The notes beneath the pieces are model-generated. The model had not been told where the DNA came from. It ran no database searches and was given only the letters and a program-made list of their open reading frames with translations. The position numbers and the translations under genes are program-made. This document shows, piece by piece, positions 52,599 to 62,193 of a DNA stretch of 64,000 nucleotides. The stretch is from Nocardia speluncae NBRC 108251 (lineage in GTDB: Bacteria > Actinomycetota > Actinomycetes > Mycobacteriales > Mycobacteriaceae), in NCBI RefSeq assembly GCF_001613245.1, contig NZ_BDBZ01000034.1, positions 48,203-112,202 on the forward strand, in the 5' to 3' direction. How positions within the stretch are numbered: the stretch's first letter is position 1; each line of letters begins with the position of its first letter.

Positions 52599-53674
52599 TG
52601 AATTCGGTTTCCGGTGCGGTGGAACCACCGCAGAATGAATCCATTTCAGAGATGTGGTCGAGTATCATGGACTCATTCGGCGTTTCGGCCGATGAAGTAT
52701 CCGGTTTGTTCAATCCCCACGCCGAACAAGCGCATACGCTGACTCGGAACTGGGCGAACGACTACGGTTTGCTCGGAAATTCCGATCGGCAGCAGTTGTT
52801 CGATCGCCTCGGCTACACACACCTGCTCGCCTACGGATGCACCACCGCTCCGCTGGAGCGTCTGGCCCTTTTCTCCCAGTGGTTCACCTACTACTTCTTG
52901 CTGGACGATCAACAAGACTTGGCTGTTCTGACGGGGAGAACCGAGGACTTCGTCGCGTTGCAGGAGGAACTCCGGCACGTGCTCCGGACACGTGGTACGG
53001 ATGGCTCGGCACCGGGCCGGGACCTGCCGGCAGCTGTCGCGGAACTGTGCCGCCGCACCACTCCGCACGTATCGGACGAGTGGTGGTCCCGGTACGTCGC
53101 ACACGCCGAGCAGGTCTTCGCCGCGCAAGGACAGGAAAACACCTATCGGTCGAGTGACGATTTCCCCGCGCCGGCCGAGTTCAAGGAGGTCCGCCGGCGC
53201 GCAGGGGCAGCAGACATGGTTTTCGATATCATCGAAGCGTGTGAAGGCACCGGGATACCGGGATCGATTCGAAACGACCCTGCCTGTTGCCGGTATGCCG
53301 ACGGCCTCAACGACTTCACGACATGGACCAACGATGTACTGGGTGTCGACCACGATGCGGCCAATCGCGATCCCAACAACTATGTCCTGATCCGGCAGAA
53401 TTCCGATGGCCTCGACCGCCGCACGGCAATCGATTCGGTGACCGGCGAGATAGTGGAACTGGTTCGCGATCTACCCCGTCGCCGAGATGAAGTGCGCAGG
53501 GCGGCGCGCAAATGTTCTGCCGCTGAACAGGATCGGATCGAACTGGCTCTCGGCGCCTGGTACGACTGGTCGATGTACGTACCGATCCACTATTTGCGAG
53601 CTGATGGCCGTCTGTCTCAAATGGATCGGGCGCAGCCGAGGCAGCCACCGGCATTCACCGAGGATCTGCTGTGA
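52598..53674 (+). CDS. Class I terpene synthase with noncanonical catalytic residues
   Basis: 358 residues, terpene cyclase fold, probably for farnesyl or geranyl diphosphate. Seen: Asp-rich motif DDQQD (103-107), pyrophosphate-sensor Arg199 (EFKEVRRRAG), NSE-position NDVLGVDHD (245-253), and HY at 331-332. The distances Asp-rich to NSE (142), sensor to NSE (46) and NSE to RY position (86) are those of selinadiene synthase. Yet the NSE Ser is Gly249, the Glu is Asp253 and the RY Arg is His331. ATG 52598 is set by the TGATG overlap with the P450 and GAAGGA upstream. Product not predictable. Confidence 0.88.
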   Translation: MNSVSGAVEPPQNESISEMWSSIMDSFGVSADEVSGLFNPHAEQAHTLTRNWANDYGLLGNSDRQQLFDRLGYTHLLAYGCTTAPLERLALFSQWFTYYFLLDDQQDLAVLTGRTEDFVALQEELRHVLRTRGTDGSAPGRDLPAAVAELCRRTTPHVSDEWWSRYVAHAEQVFAAQGQENTYRSSDDFPAPAEFKEVRRRAGAADMVFDIIEACEGTGIPGSIRNDPACCRYADGLNDFTTWTNDVLGVDHDAANRDPNNYVLIRQNSDGLDRRTAIDSVTGEIVELVRDLPRRRDEVRRAARKCSAAEQDRIELALGAWYDWSMYVPIHYLRADGRLSQMDRAQPRQPPAFTEDLL

Positions 53675-53751
53675 GACAGACAGAAACGCCGATTTCACCG
53701 CATAGTGAACGATTCGGCCCGGCAGCACTGCGGCAACGACCATGTCGTGTA

Positions 53752-53774
53752 TTCGACCGAGTGATTCGGTCGAA
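53752..53774. terminator. Hairpin between the terpene synthase and SRPBCC genes
   Basis: Perfect 9-bp stem TTCGACCGA / TCGGTCGAA (53752-53760, 53766-53774) with loop GTGAT, 78 bases after the synthase stop. No T-tract; it may attenuate rather than end transcription into the SRPBCC gene. Confidence 0.5.
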
Positions 53775-53813
53775 GTGACCGCCACCTCATCTACAAAACT
53801 GGAATGGTGATTT

Positions 53814-54257
53814 ATGAGTCTGTCGTATGTGAGTTCCATCTTGGATGCACCGGCGGAGAAGGTATGGTCGGTGCTGGGTGACTTTCACGGACTGGCGGAG
53901 TGGGTGACGATGATCGCCACTTCGAAGCCTGAAGGCGGTGACGGTGTCGGTTCGGTTCGCCGCGTCACGCTTGTCGATGGACGTGTCGTAGGCGAGCGGC
54001 TGGTTGCTTACGATGATCCCGGCCGTCGTTACTCCTACCAATTCGGTGACGATGAGCTTCCGTTCCCGGTGCGGTCGTATCGGGGAACGGTGCACGTTCT
54101 GCCTGTTACCGATACGAATCGGACCTTCATCGAGTGGTTCGGCGAATTCGACTGTGAGGCAGCGCAGGTCGAGGAGATGAACGCTGTTTTCACCGGTATC
54201 TATACCGAGTTCATCGCCAACCTCCGCGACCATCTCGTTCGACTGCCGGTGACATAA
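53814..54257 (+). CDS. SRPBCC (Bet v1-like) protein linked to the terpene locus
   Basis: 147 residues. Seen: LSYVSSILDAPAEKVWSVLG then the FHGLAEWVTMIATS strand and turn, and FTGIYTEFIANLRDHLVRLP as the closing helix. The polyketide-cyclase/Bet v1 fold binds hydrophobic ligands. It may hold or isomerise the terpenoid, or be unrelated. It is on the same strand as the P450 and synthase, 139 bases downstream. Codons use more A/T endings than the flanking core genes. Confidence 0.78.
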   Translation: MSLSYVSSILDAPAEKVWSVLGDFHGLAEWVTMIATSKPEGGDGVGSVRRVTLVDGRVVGERLVAYDDPGRRYSYQFGDDELPFPVRSYRGTVHVLPVTDTNRTFIEWFGEFDCEAAQVEEMNAVFTGIYTEFIANLRDHLVRLPVT

Positions 54258-54291
54258 CCGACCTGTCCGTTCACGGTCCCGCCGCGCCGGA

Positions 54292-57200
54292 TCAGCTCAG
54301 CAGTTCGTCCAGGAAACGGATGGGGACACGGTTCTCACCCAGCGTGCGAACCGTGTCCGTCCCGTCCGGGGTGGACACCGGCAGATCGTCGCGCAGAACC
54401 CGCAGGATCTCGAGCACCGCCGGTCCCGCATCGAGCAGCGGCCGGGTCCAGCCGAGTTCGGCGCAGGTGGCGACCACCGGCGCCAGCAGCGCCGCGGCCT
54501 CGCCGACCCAGCCGGCGGCGGCCAGAGATTCGGCGAGCAGCAGCGAGAGGTCCAGGTCGGCGCGGGGGCGCCCCTGCTCCCGTGTGCGGCTTTGAAGTGC
54601 CCGCGCATGCCGGGCCGCACGTTCGTGTTCCTGCCGGGCACCGCCGGCCAGCAGTGCCCGGATGGTGGCGATCTCGCGTGCCTCCATATCCAGGACCGAC
54701 GGCACCACGGGGGGTTCGGGTTCGCGGCGAGGTTCGAGAAGGTTGCCGGCGACGGCCGCGGTGCTTTCCGGGGCACGATCGGGCGCGACAATGCCCAGCC
54801 GGTACTGCTCGGCCCGGATCTGCGCGGCCAGCCGGACCAGTTGATGGTCCGCGGCGATCCGCGCGCCCTCGCCCAGCCGCACCGCGGCCGCCGGTAGATC
54901 CCCGAGTAGTGCCTTCACCCGGGCGCCGGTCACGATGGTGGCGATCAGGGATTCGATCGGCCCGACCCGCGCGACCAGCTGGTAGGACTCGTCGAACAGT
55001 TCCTCGGCGCCGAGCAGATCACCGCGCCGGTACTCGAGTTCTCCCAGCAGCCCGGCGGCGGTCCGGACCCCGTGCGAACGCGGACCGGACCGTATCCGAG
55101 CCGTTTTGTAAGCCTGCCGGTAGGCACTCGACGCCACCGCGATATCCAGCTGCTCGTAGGCGATGAGGCCGCGACCGCACCAGGCGAAGATCTCACCGAG
55201 CGGCTCCCGGGACCGTTCCTGATACGGTCGCGCCCACTCCAACATTTCGCTCGCGCCCCGATAGTCGAATTCGGAAATCTGCACGTAGGCGTGGATATTG
55301 GCTGCCGTGGCGACCGTCCAAGCGGGCAGTTCACCGGGATGGCGCAGCGATTCGGCGACCAGTTCGAGTACGCCCGCGGAGCGGTCGTGCGAGATCTCGT
55401 CTGCTGCGGCGAGTACATCGGCCTGGCAGCGCTGTTTGCGCACCTCCCCGTCGCCCTCCGGGCTCCGGGACAGCACGTTCGACAGCCGATTCAGCGCCGA
55501 GCGGGCCGCGGTGGACTGCTGGAGGTTCACATTGGCCCGCGCGACCGCCATCAGCAGCTTCGAACGCGAGGCCACCTGCTGGACGGGAAGTTTGGACACC
55601 GAACCGAGCAGTGTCGCGACCCGCGAACCGTCGATCAAATCCATTCCGCCGTTCTCGAGCAGATCCAGCGCCGTCTTGAAATCGGTCCCGGCCAGCGAAT
55701 GGTCCACCGCGCGGCGCAACAGCTGGTGTTCGGCGTACCACCTCGCGGCGCGGCGGTGCAGGTTTTTCACCCGGCCCGGGTCCGTCCGGTCCAGGCGGGC
55801 ACGCAGATACTCGGCGAACAACGGCTGCATCTGGAACCACTCCGGTTCGTCATCGGCGCGCCGCACGAACAGCTCGCGCCGCTCGGCTTGCTCCAGCAAC
55901 CGCGGCGCCTCGGAGTTTCCGGTGAGCGCGATGGCCAGCGAACCGTTCACCTGCTCGGCCACCGCAATCACGGCCAGGAAGTCGAGCATCTCGGGTTCGA
56001 GGGCGTCCAGCACGTTCTCGGCCAGATATTCGCGGATACCGTGCCCGCCCTCGGACAGGCGTTCCAGCAGGACAGCCGGATCGGGATCGTCGCGCAGCGC
56101 GAGACTGATCAGCTGGATCGCGGCGGGCCAGCCATCCGTGGCGGTGTACAGCCGGTCCAGCTGTTCATCGTCGAGAGCGAAACCGTTGCGGCGCACCAGA
56201 ATCTCCCCGACCTCGGCGCGGGTGAGCCGCAGCTGCGCGGAATCGACCTGCACCAGTTCGTCGTTCATCCGCATCCGGCCGATGGGAAGTTCCGAAGGGT
56301 CCCGACTGGTCACCACGAGCCGCAGATGGTGGCAGCCGCTGTCCAGCAGACTCGACAGCACCCGTTTCGCGCCGGGGTCGGACAGCCGATGCCAATCGTC
56401 GATGATCACCACCACCGGATCGTCGCTGGTGTGTAGTTCGGTGATCAGGCTGGATACCGCGATGGTGATCGAATCCGCGGGCCGCTCCTCGAGCATCTGC
56501 CCCAACCCTGCCCCGATATCGGGACGCACCCGGTGAATGGCTTCGATGAGATGGGCGAGGAACCAGACCTCGTGGTCGTCGCCGCTGTCGATCCCGATCC
56601 AGGCGACCGGCAGTCCGAGTCCCTCCAGCTCGTCGCGCCACTGCGCCGCCAGCACGCTCTTGCCGAAACCGGCGGGAGCATGGATCACGGTGAGCCGGCG
56701 TTCCACACCGGTGCGCAGGATCTCCAGCAGCCGTGGCCGGCGGACCGGTTCCCGGGGTGGTGTCGGTGGCCGGAACTTCGTGGCCGGACTCGGCGGCAGG
56801 GTGGCAGGCGATCGCGGCCGTGCGCCCTCCACAACTCCACGCCGGCCGGAAGTGCTGCCGCGCGGACCGGTCTCGCCGACGGCCCTACCGGCACGCGAGC
56901 CGGTGCCACTCATCCAGCCGGAGGCCGTCGGCGGCAGCAGGGGCCAGCTGCGGCGGGCGGTCACCGCGGGCGGCTGCCGGGCGTGCGCCGGCGGCCCCAT
57001 CTCCACCGCGGTGATCTCCGGGTCCAGTAGTGCCATATCGTCCGGGACCTGCCCGTGCGCTATCTGCACCTCCCGCAACATCTCACCGAACTCGAAGGCG
57101 GACGCCGGACGGTCCCGCGGGTCCTGTGCCATCGCCTCTTCGATCACGCCGGCCACATCGGCGGGTATGTCCTGTTCACGGAGATCGGGTACCGGTTGTG

Positions 57201-58173
57201 TGGTGATCCGCAGGAATTGTGCGACCACCCGCTCGCCGGCCTGCCGCTCGAACGCCGCATGCCCGGTGAGCAGAGCGAACAATGTCGCGCCGAGGCCGTA
57301 CACATCGGATTGGACGGTAGGCTCCTCGCCCTTGAGTACCTCGGGTGCAGTGAACGCCGGAGAACCGGTGATCTGACTGTCCGAAGTGCGGAAACCGCCG
57401 GGCATCCGGGCTATCCCGAAATCGGTGAGCTGCGGTTCGCCGTAGGAACTGAGCAGCACATTGGCCGGTTTCACATCGCGGTGCAGGATCCTGGTCCGGT
57501 GTGCGCTCTCTATGGCACCGGCCAGTTTCACTCCGGCACGGAGGGTATCGGACCAGCTCAACGGGCCCAGATCATGGACGAGACGTTCGAGCGACCCGTG
57601 CGTGGCGAACGGCATCACGATGAACGGCAGGCCGCCGGCCGTTACATCCACCTGCAGGATGTCGACGATATTCGGATGCCCGGACAGCCGGCCCATGGCG
57701 TGCTCCTCACGCAGGAACCGTTCCCGGCTCTCCGGGTCCAGATCCGACGACAGCACCTTCACCGCGACAACCCGGTCCAGTGCCCGCTGCACACACCGGT
57801 ATACGACGCCGAAGCCGCCGCGGCCGACCTCCTGCGCCTCGGTCAGCCCCATGGCGGCCAGGTCTTCGACGATGCGCTCCGATCCGGCGGCCGGGGCCTC
57901 CGGTCCAGGCCCTGGAACAGCCATGGTGGGCTCGGGGCCACCACGGTCGGGCTCGGCGACGCTGGGGGAATCGCTGCCGGACTCGGTACTGCGCGGCGCG
58001 GCACCATCGGATTCCCGGGGTTCCTCCTCGGGACCCGGATGCACCGCCGGTTTTGAAGCCCCCTGGTCGGACCTACCGCTTTCCACCCCAGCGCTTTCCG
58101 GATCGGCGGTGGACGTGGCGTAGGGGTCTTCCGATTCGCGGCCCGACGGGCCCGAACGCGTTCGTGGAATCAT
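54292..58173 (-). CDS. PknK-like Ser/Thr protein kinase with NTPase and helical repeat region
   Basis: 1293 residues. Seen: a Pro/Glu/Ser-rich N-terminus (1-100), and a Hanks-type kinase (about 110-370) with P-loop GRGGFG (117-122), Lys139, HRD catalytic loop (231-233), DFG (251-253) and APE (276-278). A Pro-rich linker leads to a MalT/STAND-type ATPase with HAPAGFGKSVLAAQW (about 495-505) and Walker B VVVIIDDWHRL (about 580), then about 600 residues of helical repeats. This is the layout of Mtb PknK (Rv3080c), a growth and stress regulator, but with a longer tail and no clear C-terminal HTH. ATG 58173 follows GAGGTGGTGAG. It converges on the terpene locus. Confidence 0.87.
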   Translation of the reverse strand: MIPRTRSGPSGRESEDPYATSTADPESAGVESGRSDQGASKPAVHPGPEEEPRESDGAAPRSTESGSDSPSVAEPDRGGPEPTMAVPGPGPEAPAAGSERIVEDLAAMGLTEAQEVGRGGFGVVYRCVQRALDRVVAVKVLSSDLDPESRERFLREEHAMGRLSGHPNIVDILQVDVTAGGLPFIVMPFATHGSLERLVHDLGPLSWSDTLRAGVKLAGAIESAHRTRILHRDVKPANVLLSSYGEPQLTDFGIARMPGGFRTSDSQITGSPAFTAPEVLKGEEPTVQSDVYGLGATLFALLTGHAAFERQAGERVVAQFLRITTQPVPDLREQDIPADVAGVIEEAMAQDPRDRPASAFEFGEMLREVQIAHGQVPDDMALLDPEITAVEMGPPAHARQPPAVTARRSWPLLPPTASGWMSGTGSRAGRAVGETGPRGSTSGRRGVVEGARPRSPATLPPSPATKFRPPTPPREPVRRPRLLEILRTGVERRLTVIHAPAGFGKSVLAAQWRDELEGLGLPVAWIGIDSGDDHEVWFLAHLIEAIHRVRPDIGAGLGQMLEERPADSITIAVSSLITELHTSDDPVVVIIDDWHRLSDPGAKRVLSSLLDSGCHHLRLVVTSRDPSELPIGRMRMNDELVQVDSAQLRLTRAEVGEILVRRNGFALDDEQLDRLYTATDGWPAAIQLISLALRDDPDPAVLLERLSEGGHGIREYLAENVLDALEPEMLDFLAVIAVAEQVNGSLAIALTGNSEAPRLLEQAERRELFVRRADDEPEWFQMQPLFAEYLRARLDRTDPGRVKNLHRRAARWYAEHQLLRRAVDHSLAGTDFKTALDLLENGGMDLIDGSRVATLLGSVSKLPVQQVASRSKLLMAVARANVNLQQSTAARSALNRLSNVLSRSPEGDGEVRKQRCQADVLAAADEISHDRSAGVLELVAESLRHPGELPAWTVATAANIHAYVQISEFDYRGASEMLEWARPYQERSREPLGEIFAWCGRGLIAYEQLDIAVASSAYRQAYKTARIRSGPRSHGVRTAAGLLGELEYRRGDLLGAEELFDESYQLVARVGPIESLIATIVTGARVKALLGDLPAAAVRLGEGARIAADHQLVRLAAQIRAEQYRLGIVAPDRAPESTAAVAGNLLEPRREPEPPVVPSVLDMEAREIATIRALLAGGARQEHERAARHARALQSRTREQGRPRADLDLSLLLAESLAAAGWVGEAAALLAPVVATCAELGWTRPLLDAGPAVLEILRVLRDDLPVSTPDGTDTVRTLGENRVPIRFLDELLS

Positions 58174-58714
58174 CTCACCACCTCGCACTCGTAACGAACC
58201 GGCTGCGGTGGAGTACGCCGCCGCGGCGCCGTTCCGGTATCCACTTCCAACGTAGCGCGCGCAATACCAGGATGCGCGGCTTTCCTCCTTGCTCGCGTGT
58301 TGAGTTCTCAGCAGGGCGTTCACTGCCCCGCGCAACCGCTGAACATGCTGGTCGGCGAAGGTCTGTGTGCAGTTCTGCACGCACCCGCGCCGTCGCGATC
58401 ACCCCTCGGCGGCGCACCTACCGGGGGGCCGCCGGGCCAGTCGGCTGATAAAGGTATATCCCCGGTATCCGACAACAAACAGGCATCACCGTCCGCACGC
58501 CTGAGGCCCCACATAGATTTATCGGCGGGGCCCGCCTCACTGTTGCCGATTCCGGGCAGAACTCCCAAATGATTTCGATGCACCGCCAACTGGACGCATC
58601 CACCAACACGCCGAGCGCACCGAAAGACTCTACGGCGTGCCGCCCGCCGGCCCCGGCGTGCACGGAGTAGTCCGGGGTCCAGCGAGCTTCGAGGTGTGGG
58701 CGACGCCGAAAAAA
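58174..58714. other. Intergenic region upstream of the PknK-like gene
   Basis: About 540 bases without a convincing gene. The promoter of the kinase gene must lie at the left end. Overlapping frames on both strands are compositional shadows. The fadB terminator begins the right border. Confidence 0.4.
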
Positions 58715-58751
58715 CACAGCCCGCCCCACAGTCGAGGTGGGGCGGGCTGTG
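58709..58751 (-). terminator. Intrinsic terminator of fadB
   Basis: Perfect 15-bp stem (58715-58729 with 58737-58751, arm CACAGCCCGCCCCAC) and 7-base loop. On the minus strand it is followed by six T (58714-58709). It lies 37 bases past the fadB stop. One of the few classical T-tract terminators here. Confidence 0.9.
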
Positions 58752-58788
58752 CCGACCGAACATTCCGGACCATCCGTCCGGAACGGGA

Positions 58789-60939
58789 CTACTTTCGCAG
58801 CGAGGCCGGGGCCTCGAAACGCTTGCCGTACTTCTTCGCCAGTTCGTCGGCGCGGGCCACGAAGGCAGCCTGGCCGCCGGGGTAACCGACGATGAACTGG
58901 TGCACGCCACCGGTCCAGGCCGGGTACCCGATACCGAAGATCGAGCCGATGTTCGCGTCCGCGGTGGACTCGAGCACGCCTTCGTCGAAGCACTTCTGGG
59001 TTTCGATGGCCTCGATGAACAGCATGCGGTCGATCAGGTCCTGCAGCGGCACGCCGAAACCGGTCGTGGTCTTGAAATGCTCGCGCAGCTGCGGCCAGAT
59101 GTTGAGACGCTTGCCGTTTTCGTCGTACTCGTAGAAACCGGCCTTCTCGAGACGCCCCGGGCGGCCCTGCTCGACCATGTAATTGACCACGTCGACGGCG
59201 GGGTGCCGTTCTTTGCCCATGGCGGCGTCGCCGGCTTTGGCAGCCTCTTCCGTCTCCTTGGCGATCTTCTGCATGAGCTTCATGTTCAGCTCATCGGTCA
59301 GCTGCAACGGCGGGGCCGGGTAGCCCGCCTGCGAACCGGCCTGCTCGATGGTGGCGGGCTCGATGCCCTCACCCAGCATGGCGATCGCCTCGTTGACGAA
59401 GGTGCCGATCACGCGGGAGGTGAAGAAGCCGCGGCTGTCGTTGACGACGATCGGGGTCTTCTTGATGGCGAGGGTGTAATCGAACACCCGGGCCAGGGCC
59501 TCGTCGGAGGTCTTCTCACCCTTGATGATCTCGACCAGCGGCATCTTGTCGACCGGCGAGAAGAAGTGGATCCCGATGAAGTCCTGCTCGCGCTTGACAC
59601 CGGCGGCCAGGCCGGTGATCGGCAGGGTGGAGGTGTTGGAGCCCAGCAGCGCGTCCGGGGCCACGACGTCCTCGATCTCCTGGAACACCTTGTGCTTGAG
59701 CTCGGTGCTCTCGAAGACCGCCTCGATCACGAAGTCGACGCCCTCGAAATCGGCGGCATCGGCGGACGGCTTGATCCGGTCGAGCAGCGCTTTGGACTTC
59801 TCCTCGGTGGTCTTGCCGCGGGACAGCGCCTTGGCCTCGATCTTCTCCGAGTACCCCTTACCGCGCTCGGCCGCCTCGATGGTGACGTCCTTCAGCACGA
59901 CCTCGTAGCCGGCCTTTGCGGATACGTAGGCGATACCGGCACCCATCATGCCCGCACCGAGAACGCCGACCTTCTTGATCTCCCGCTTGGGCACATCGTT
60001 CGGCCGCGAACCACCGTTGTTGATGGTCTGCAGGTCGAAGAAGAACGCCTGGATCATGTTCTTCGCGACCGGCCCGGTGAGCAGGTGCACGAAGTAACGG
60101 GACTCGATCAGCGAGGCATCGTCGATGCCGACCTGCGAACCCTCGACCGCCGCGGCCATGATGGCGCGCGGGGCGGGCATATTGGCGCCCTTGAGCTGTT
60201 TGCGCAGGTTGGCGGGGAAGGCGGGGAGCTGGGCGGCGAACGCCGGGCTGGCGGGGGTGCCGCCCGGAATCTTGAAGCCCTTCTTGTCCCACGGCTGCAC
60301 GCCACCCTCGGGGTTGGCCTTGATCCACGCCTTGGCGGCGGGCACCAGTTCGTCGATCGAGCCGACCAGCTCGTCGACCAGACCGATCTCCTTGGCCTTG
60401 GCCGGCTTGTTGCGCTGGCCCTGCAACAGCACGCCCATGAGCGCGTTCTGCAGGCCGAGCATGCGCACGGTGCGGATGATGCCGCCGCCGGCAGGCAGCA
60501 GACCGAGGGTGGCCTCGGGCAGGCCGATCACGACGCCGGGGATATCGGCCGCGACCCGGTGATGGGTCGCCAGCGCGATTTCCAGGCCACCGCCCAGCGC
60601 GGCGCCGTTGATGGCGGCCACGACGGGCTTGCCGAGGGTCTCCAGCCGGCGCAGTGCCGACTTGATCTCGCTCAGTTCCGCCATCAGCTCCGGACCGTTG
60701 TCCGGGCCGACCTGCATCATGTTCTTCAGATCGCCACCGGCGAAGAAGGTCTTCTTCGCGGAAGTCAGCACGACACCGGTGATGTCGTCCTTCTCGGCCT
60801 CCAGCCGGTCGATCGTCTCGGTCATCGACTTCTTGTAGAGGCTGTTCATCGTGTTGGCGCCCTGGTTCGGGTCGTCCATCGTCAGTACGACGATGCCGTC
60901 CGAATCCTTCTCCCAACCGATCATGTTGGCTTCGCTCAC
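58789..60939 (-). CDS. fadB: Fatty-acid oxidation multifunctional enzyme, enoyl-CoA hydratase / 3-hydroxyacyl-CoA dehydrogenase
   Basis: 716 residues, homologous to Rv0860. Seen: crotonase domain with TSAKKTFFAGGDLKNMMQ and INGAALGGGLEIALATHHRV plus GLPEATLGLLPAGGG, then a Rossmann 3HCDH domain GVLGAGMMGAGIAYVSAKAG, its catalytic His in HFFSPVDKMPLVEII, and the C-terminal 3HCDH half with SRGFFTSRVIG. It hydrates and oxidises acyl-CoA in beta-oxidation with the thiolase FadA. GTG 60939 follows AAGGAGAT. fadA lies 42 bases upstream, on the same transcript. Confidence 0.95.
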   Translation of the reverse strand: MSEANMIGWEKDSDGIVVLTMDDPNQGANTMNSLYKKSMTETIDRLEAEKDDITGVVLTSAKKTFFAGGDLKNMMQVGPDNGPELMAELSEIKSALRRLETLGKPVVAAINGAALGGGLEIALATHHRVAADIPGVVIGLPEATLGLLPAGGGIIRTVRMLGLQNALMGVLLQGQRNKPAKAKEIGLVDELVGSIDELVPAAKAWIKANPEGGVQPWDKKGFKIPGGTPASPAFAAQLPAFPANLRKQLKGANMPAPRAIMAAAVEGSQVGIDDASLIESRYFVHLLTGPVAKNMIQAFFFDLQTINNGGSRPNDVPKREIKKVGVLGAGMMGAGIAYVSAKAGYEVVLKDVTIEAAERGKGYSEKIEAKALSRGKTTEEKSKALLDRIKPSADAADFEGVDFVIEAVFESTELKHKVFQEIEDVVAPDALLGSNTSTLPITGLAAGVKREQDFIGIHFFSPVDKMPLVEIIKGEKTSDEALARVFDYTLAIKKTPIVVNDSRGFFTSRVIGTFVNEAIAMLGEGIEPATIEQAGSQAGYPAPPLQLTDELNMKLMQKIAKETEEAAKAGDAAMGKERHPAVDVVNYMVEQGRPGRLEKAGFYEYDENGKRLNIWPQLREHFKTTTGFGVPLQDLIDRMLFIEAIETQKCFDEGVLESTADANIGSIFGIGYPAWTGGVHQFIVGYPGGQAAFVARADELAKKYGKRFEAPASLRK

Positions 60940-60981
60940 GGTTTTTCTATCTCCTTGTGAATCCGAGTCGATTGGGGAGGG

Positions 60982-62193
60982 TCAGACGCGCTCGATGATG
61001 GTGGCCACGCCCATGCCGCCGCCGATGCACAGCGTGACGAGGGCGCGACGGGCGCCGCGGCGCTCCAATTCGTCGACCATGGTGCCGGTGATCATGGCGC
61101 CGGTGGCACCCAGCGGATGGCCCATGGCGATGGCACCGCCGTTGACGTTCAGCTTCTCGTCCGGGATCTGCAGATCCTTCTGGAACTTCAGCACGACCGA
61201 GGCGAAGGCCTCGTTGATCTCGAACAGGTCGATATCGTCCATCGTCAGGCCCGCCTTGGCCAGCACCTTCTTCGCCGCCGGGGTGGGGCCGGTGAGCATG
61301 ATGGTGCTGTCGGCGCCGCTGGTGGCGGTCGCGACGACGCGGGCGCGCGGGGTCAGGCCCGAGGCCTTACCGGCCTCTTCGCTGCCGATGAGCACCAGCG
61401 CGGCACCGTCGACGATGCCGGAGCTGTTGCCGCCGTGGTGAACGTGGTTGATCTTCTCCACGAAGTGGTACTTCTGCAGCGCCACCGCGTCGAAGCCGCC
61501 CATTTCACCGAGACCGGCGAATGAGGGATTCAGTTTGGCCAGATCCTCCACGGTGGTGCCGGGCCGCATGTGCTCATCGCGGTCCAGCACGGTCAGGCCG
61601 TTGAGGTCCTTCACGGGGACGATGGATTTGGCGAAGTAGCCGCCGGTGGTCGCCTTGGCGGCCAGGTCCTGCGAACGCACCGCGTAGGCGTCGACATCGT
61701 CCCGGGAGAAGCCCTCGATGCTGGCGATCAGGTCGGCGCTGATGCCCTGCGGTACGACGTAGGTGTCGTAGTTGGTGGCCGGGTCGAGCATCCAGGCGCC
61801 ACCGTCGGAGCCCATCGGCACGCGCGACATGGATTCGACGCCACCGGCGATGACCAGGTCGTCGAAGCCGGAGCGAACCTTCTGGGCACCGAGGTTCACG
61901 GCTTCCAGGCCCGAGGCGCAGAAGCGGTTGAGCTGGAAACCGCCGACGGTTTCGGGCAGGCCGGCAGTGAGCACGGTGGTGCGGGCGATATCGGAGCCCT
62001 GGTCACCGACCGGGGAGACGACACCGAGGATCAGGTCCGAAATCCGGTCCTCGTCGAGGTTCGGGAAACGGTTGCGCAGCTCCTGCACCAGGCCGGTGGT
62101 GAGATCGATCGGCTTGACCGAGTGCAGCGACCCCTTCTTGTTGCGGCCGCGCGGGGTACGGATGGCCTCGTAGATGTAGGCCTCTGTGGTCAT
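60982..62193 (-). CDS. fadA: Acetyl-CoA acyltransferase (3-ketoacyl-CoA thiolase)
   Basis: 403 residues, the same length as Rv0859, its Mtb counterpart. Last step of beta-oxidation, thiolysis. Seen: EAIRTPRGRNKKGSLHSVKP, nucleophile Cys in QLNRFCASGLEAVN, NEAFASVVLKF with the Asn-Glu pair, and GGAIAMGHPLGATGA and CIGGGMG with His and Cys. The trifunctional complex with FadB is inferred from the shared operon. ATG 62193 has GGAAGGA upstream. Confidence 0.95.
   Translation of the reverse strand: MTTEAYIYEAIRTPRGRNKKGSLHSVKPIDLTTGLVQELRNRFPNLDEDRISDLILGVVSPVGDQGSDIARTTVLTAGLPETVGGFQLNRFCASGLEAVNLGAQKVRSGFDDLVIAGGVESMSRVPMGSDGGAWMLDPATNYDTYVVPQGISADLIASIEGFSRDDVDAYAVRSQDLAAKATTGGYFAKSIVPVKDLNGLTVLDRDEHMRPGTTVEDLAKLNPSFAGLGEMGGFDAVALQKYHFVEKINHVHHGGNSSGIVDGAALVLIGSEEAGKASGLTPRARVVATATSGADSTIMLTGPTPAAKKVLAKAGLTMDDIDLFEINEAFASVVLKFQKDLQIPDEKLNVNGGAIAMGHPLGATGAMITGTMVDELERRGARRALVTLCIGGGMGVATIIERV

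Noticed and set aside
58696..60960. A 754-residue plus-strand open frame antisense to fadB
   Set aside because: Explained by GC-rich third positions of fadB. No ribosome site and no protein-family motif; fadB itself is unmistakable.
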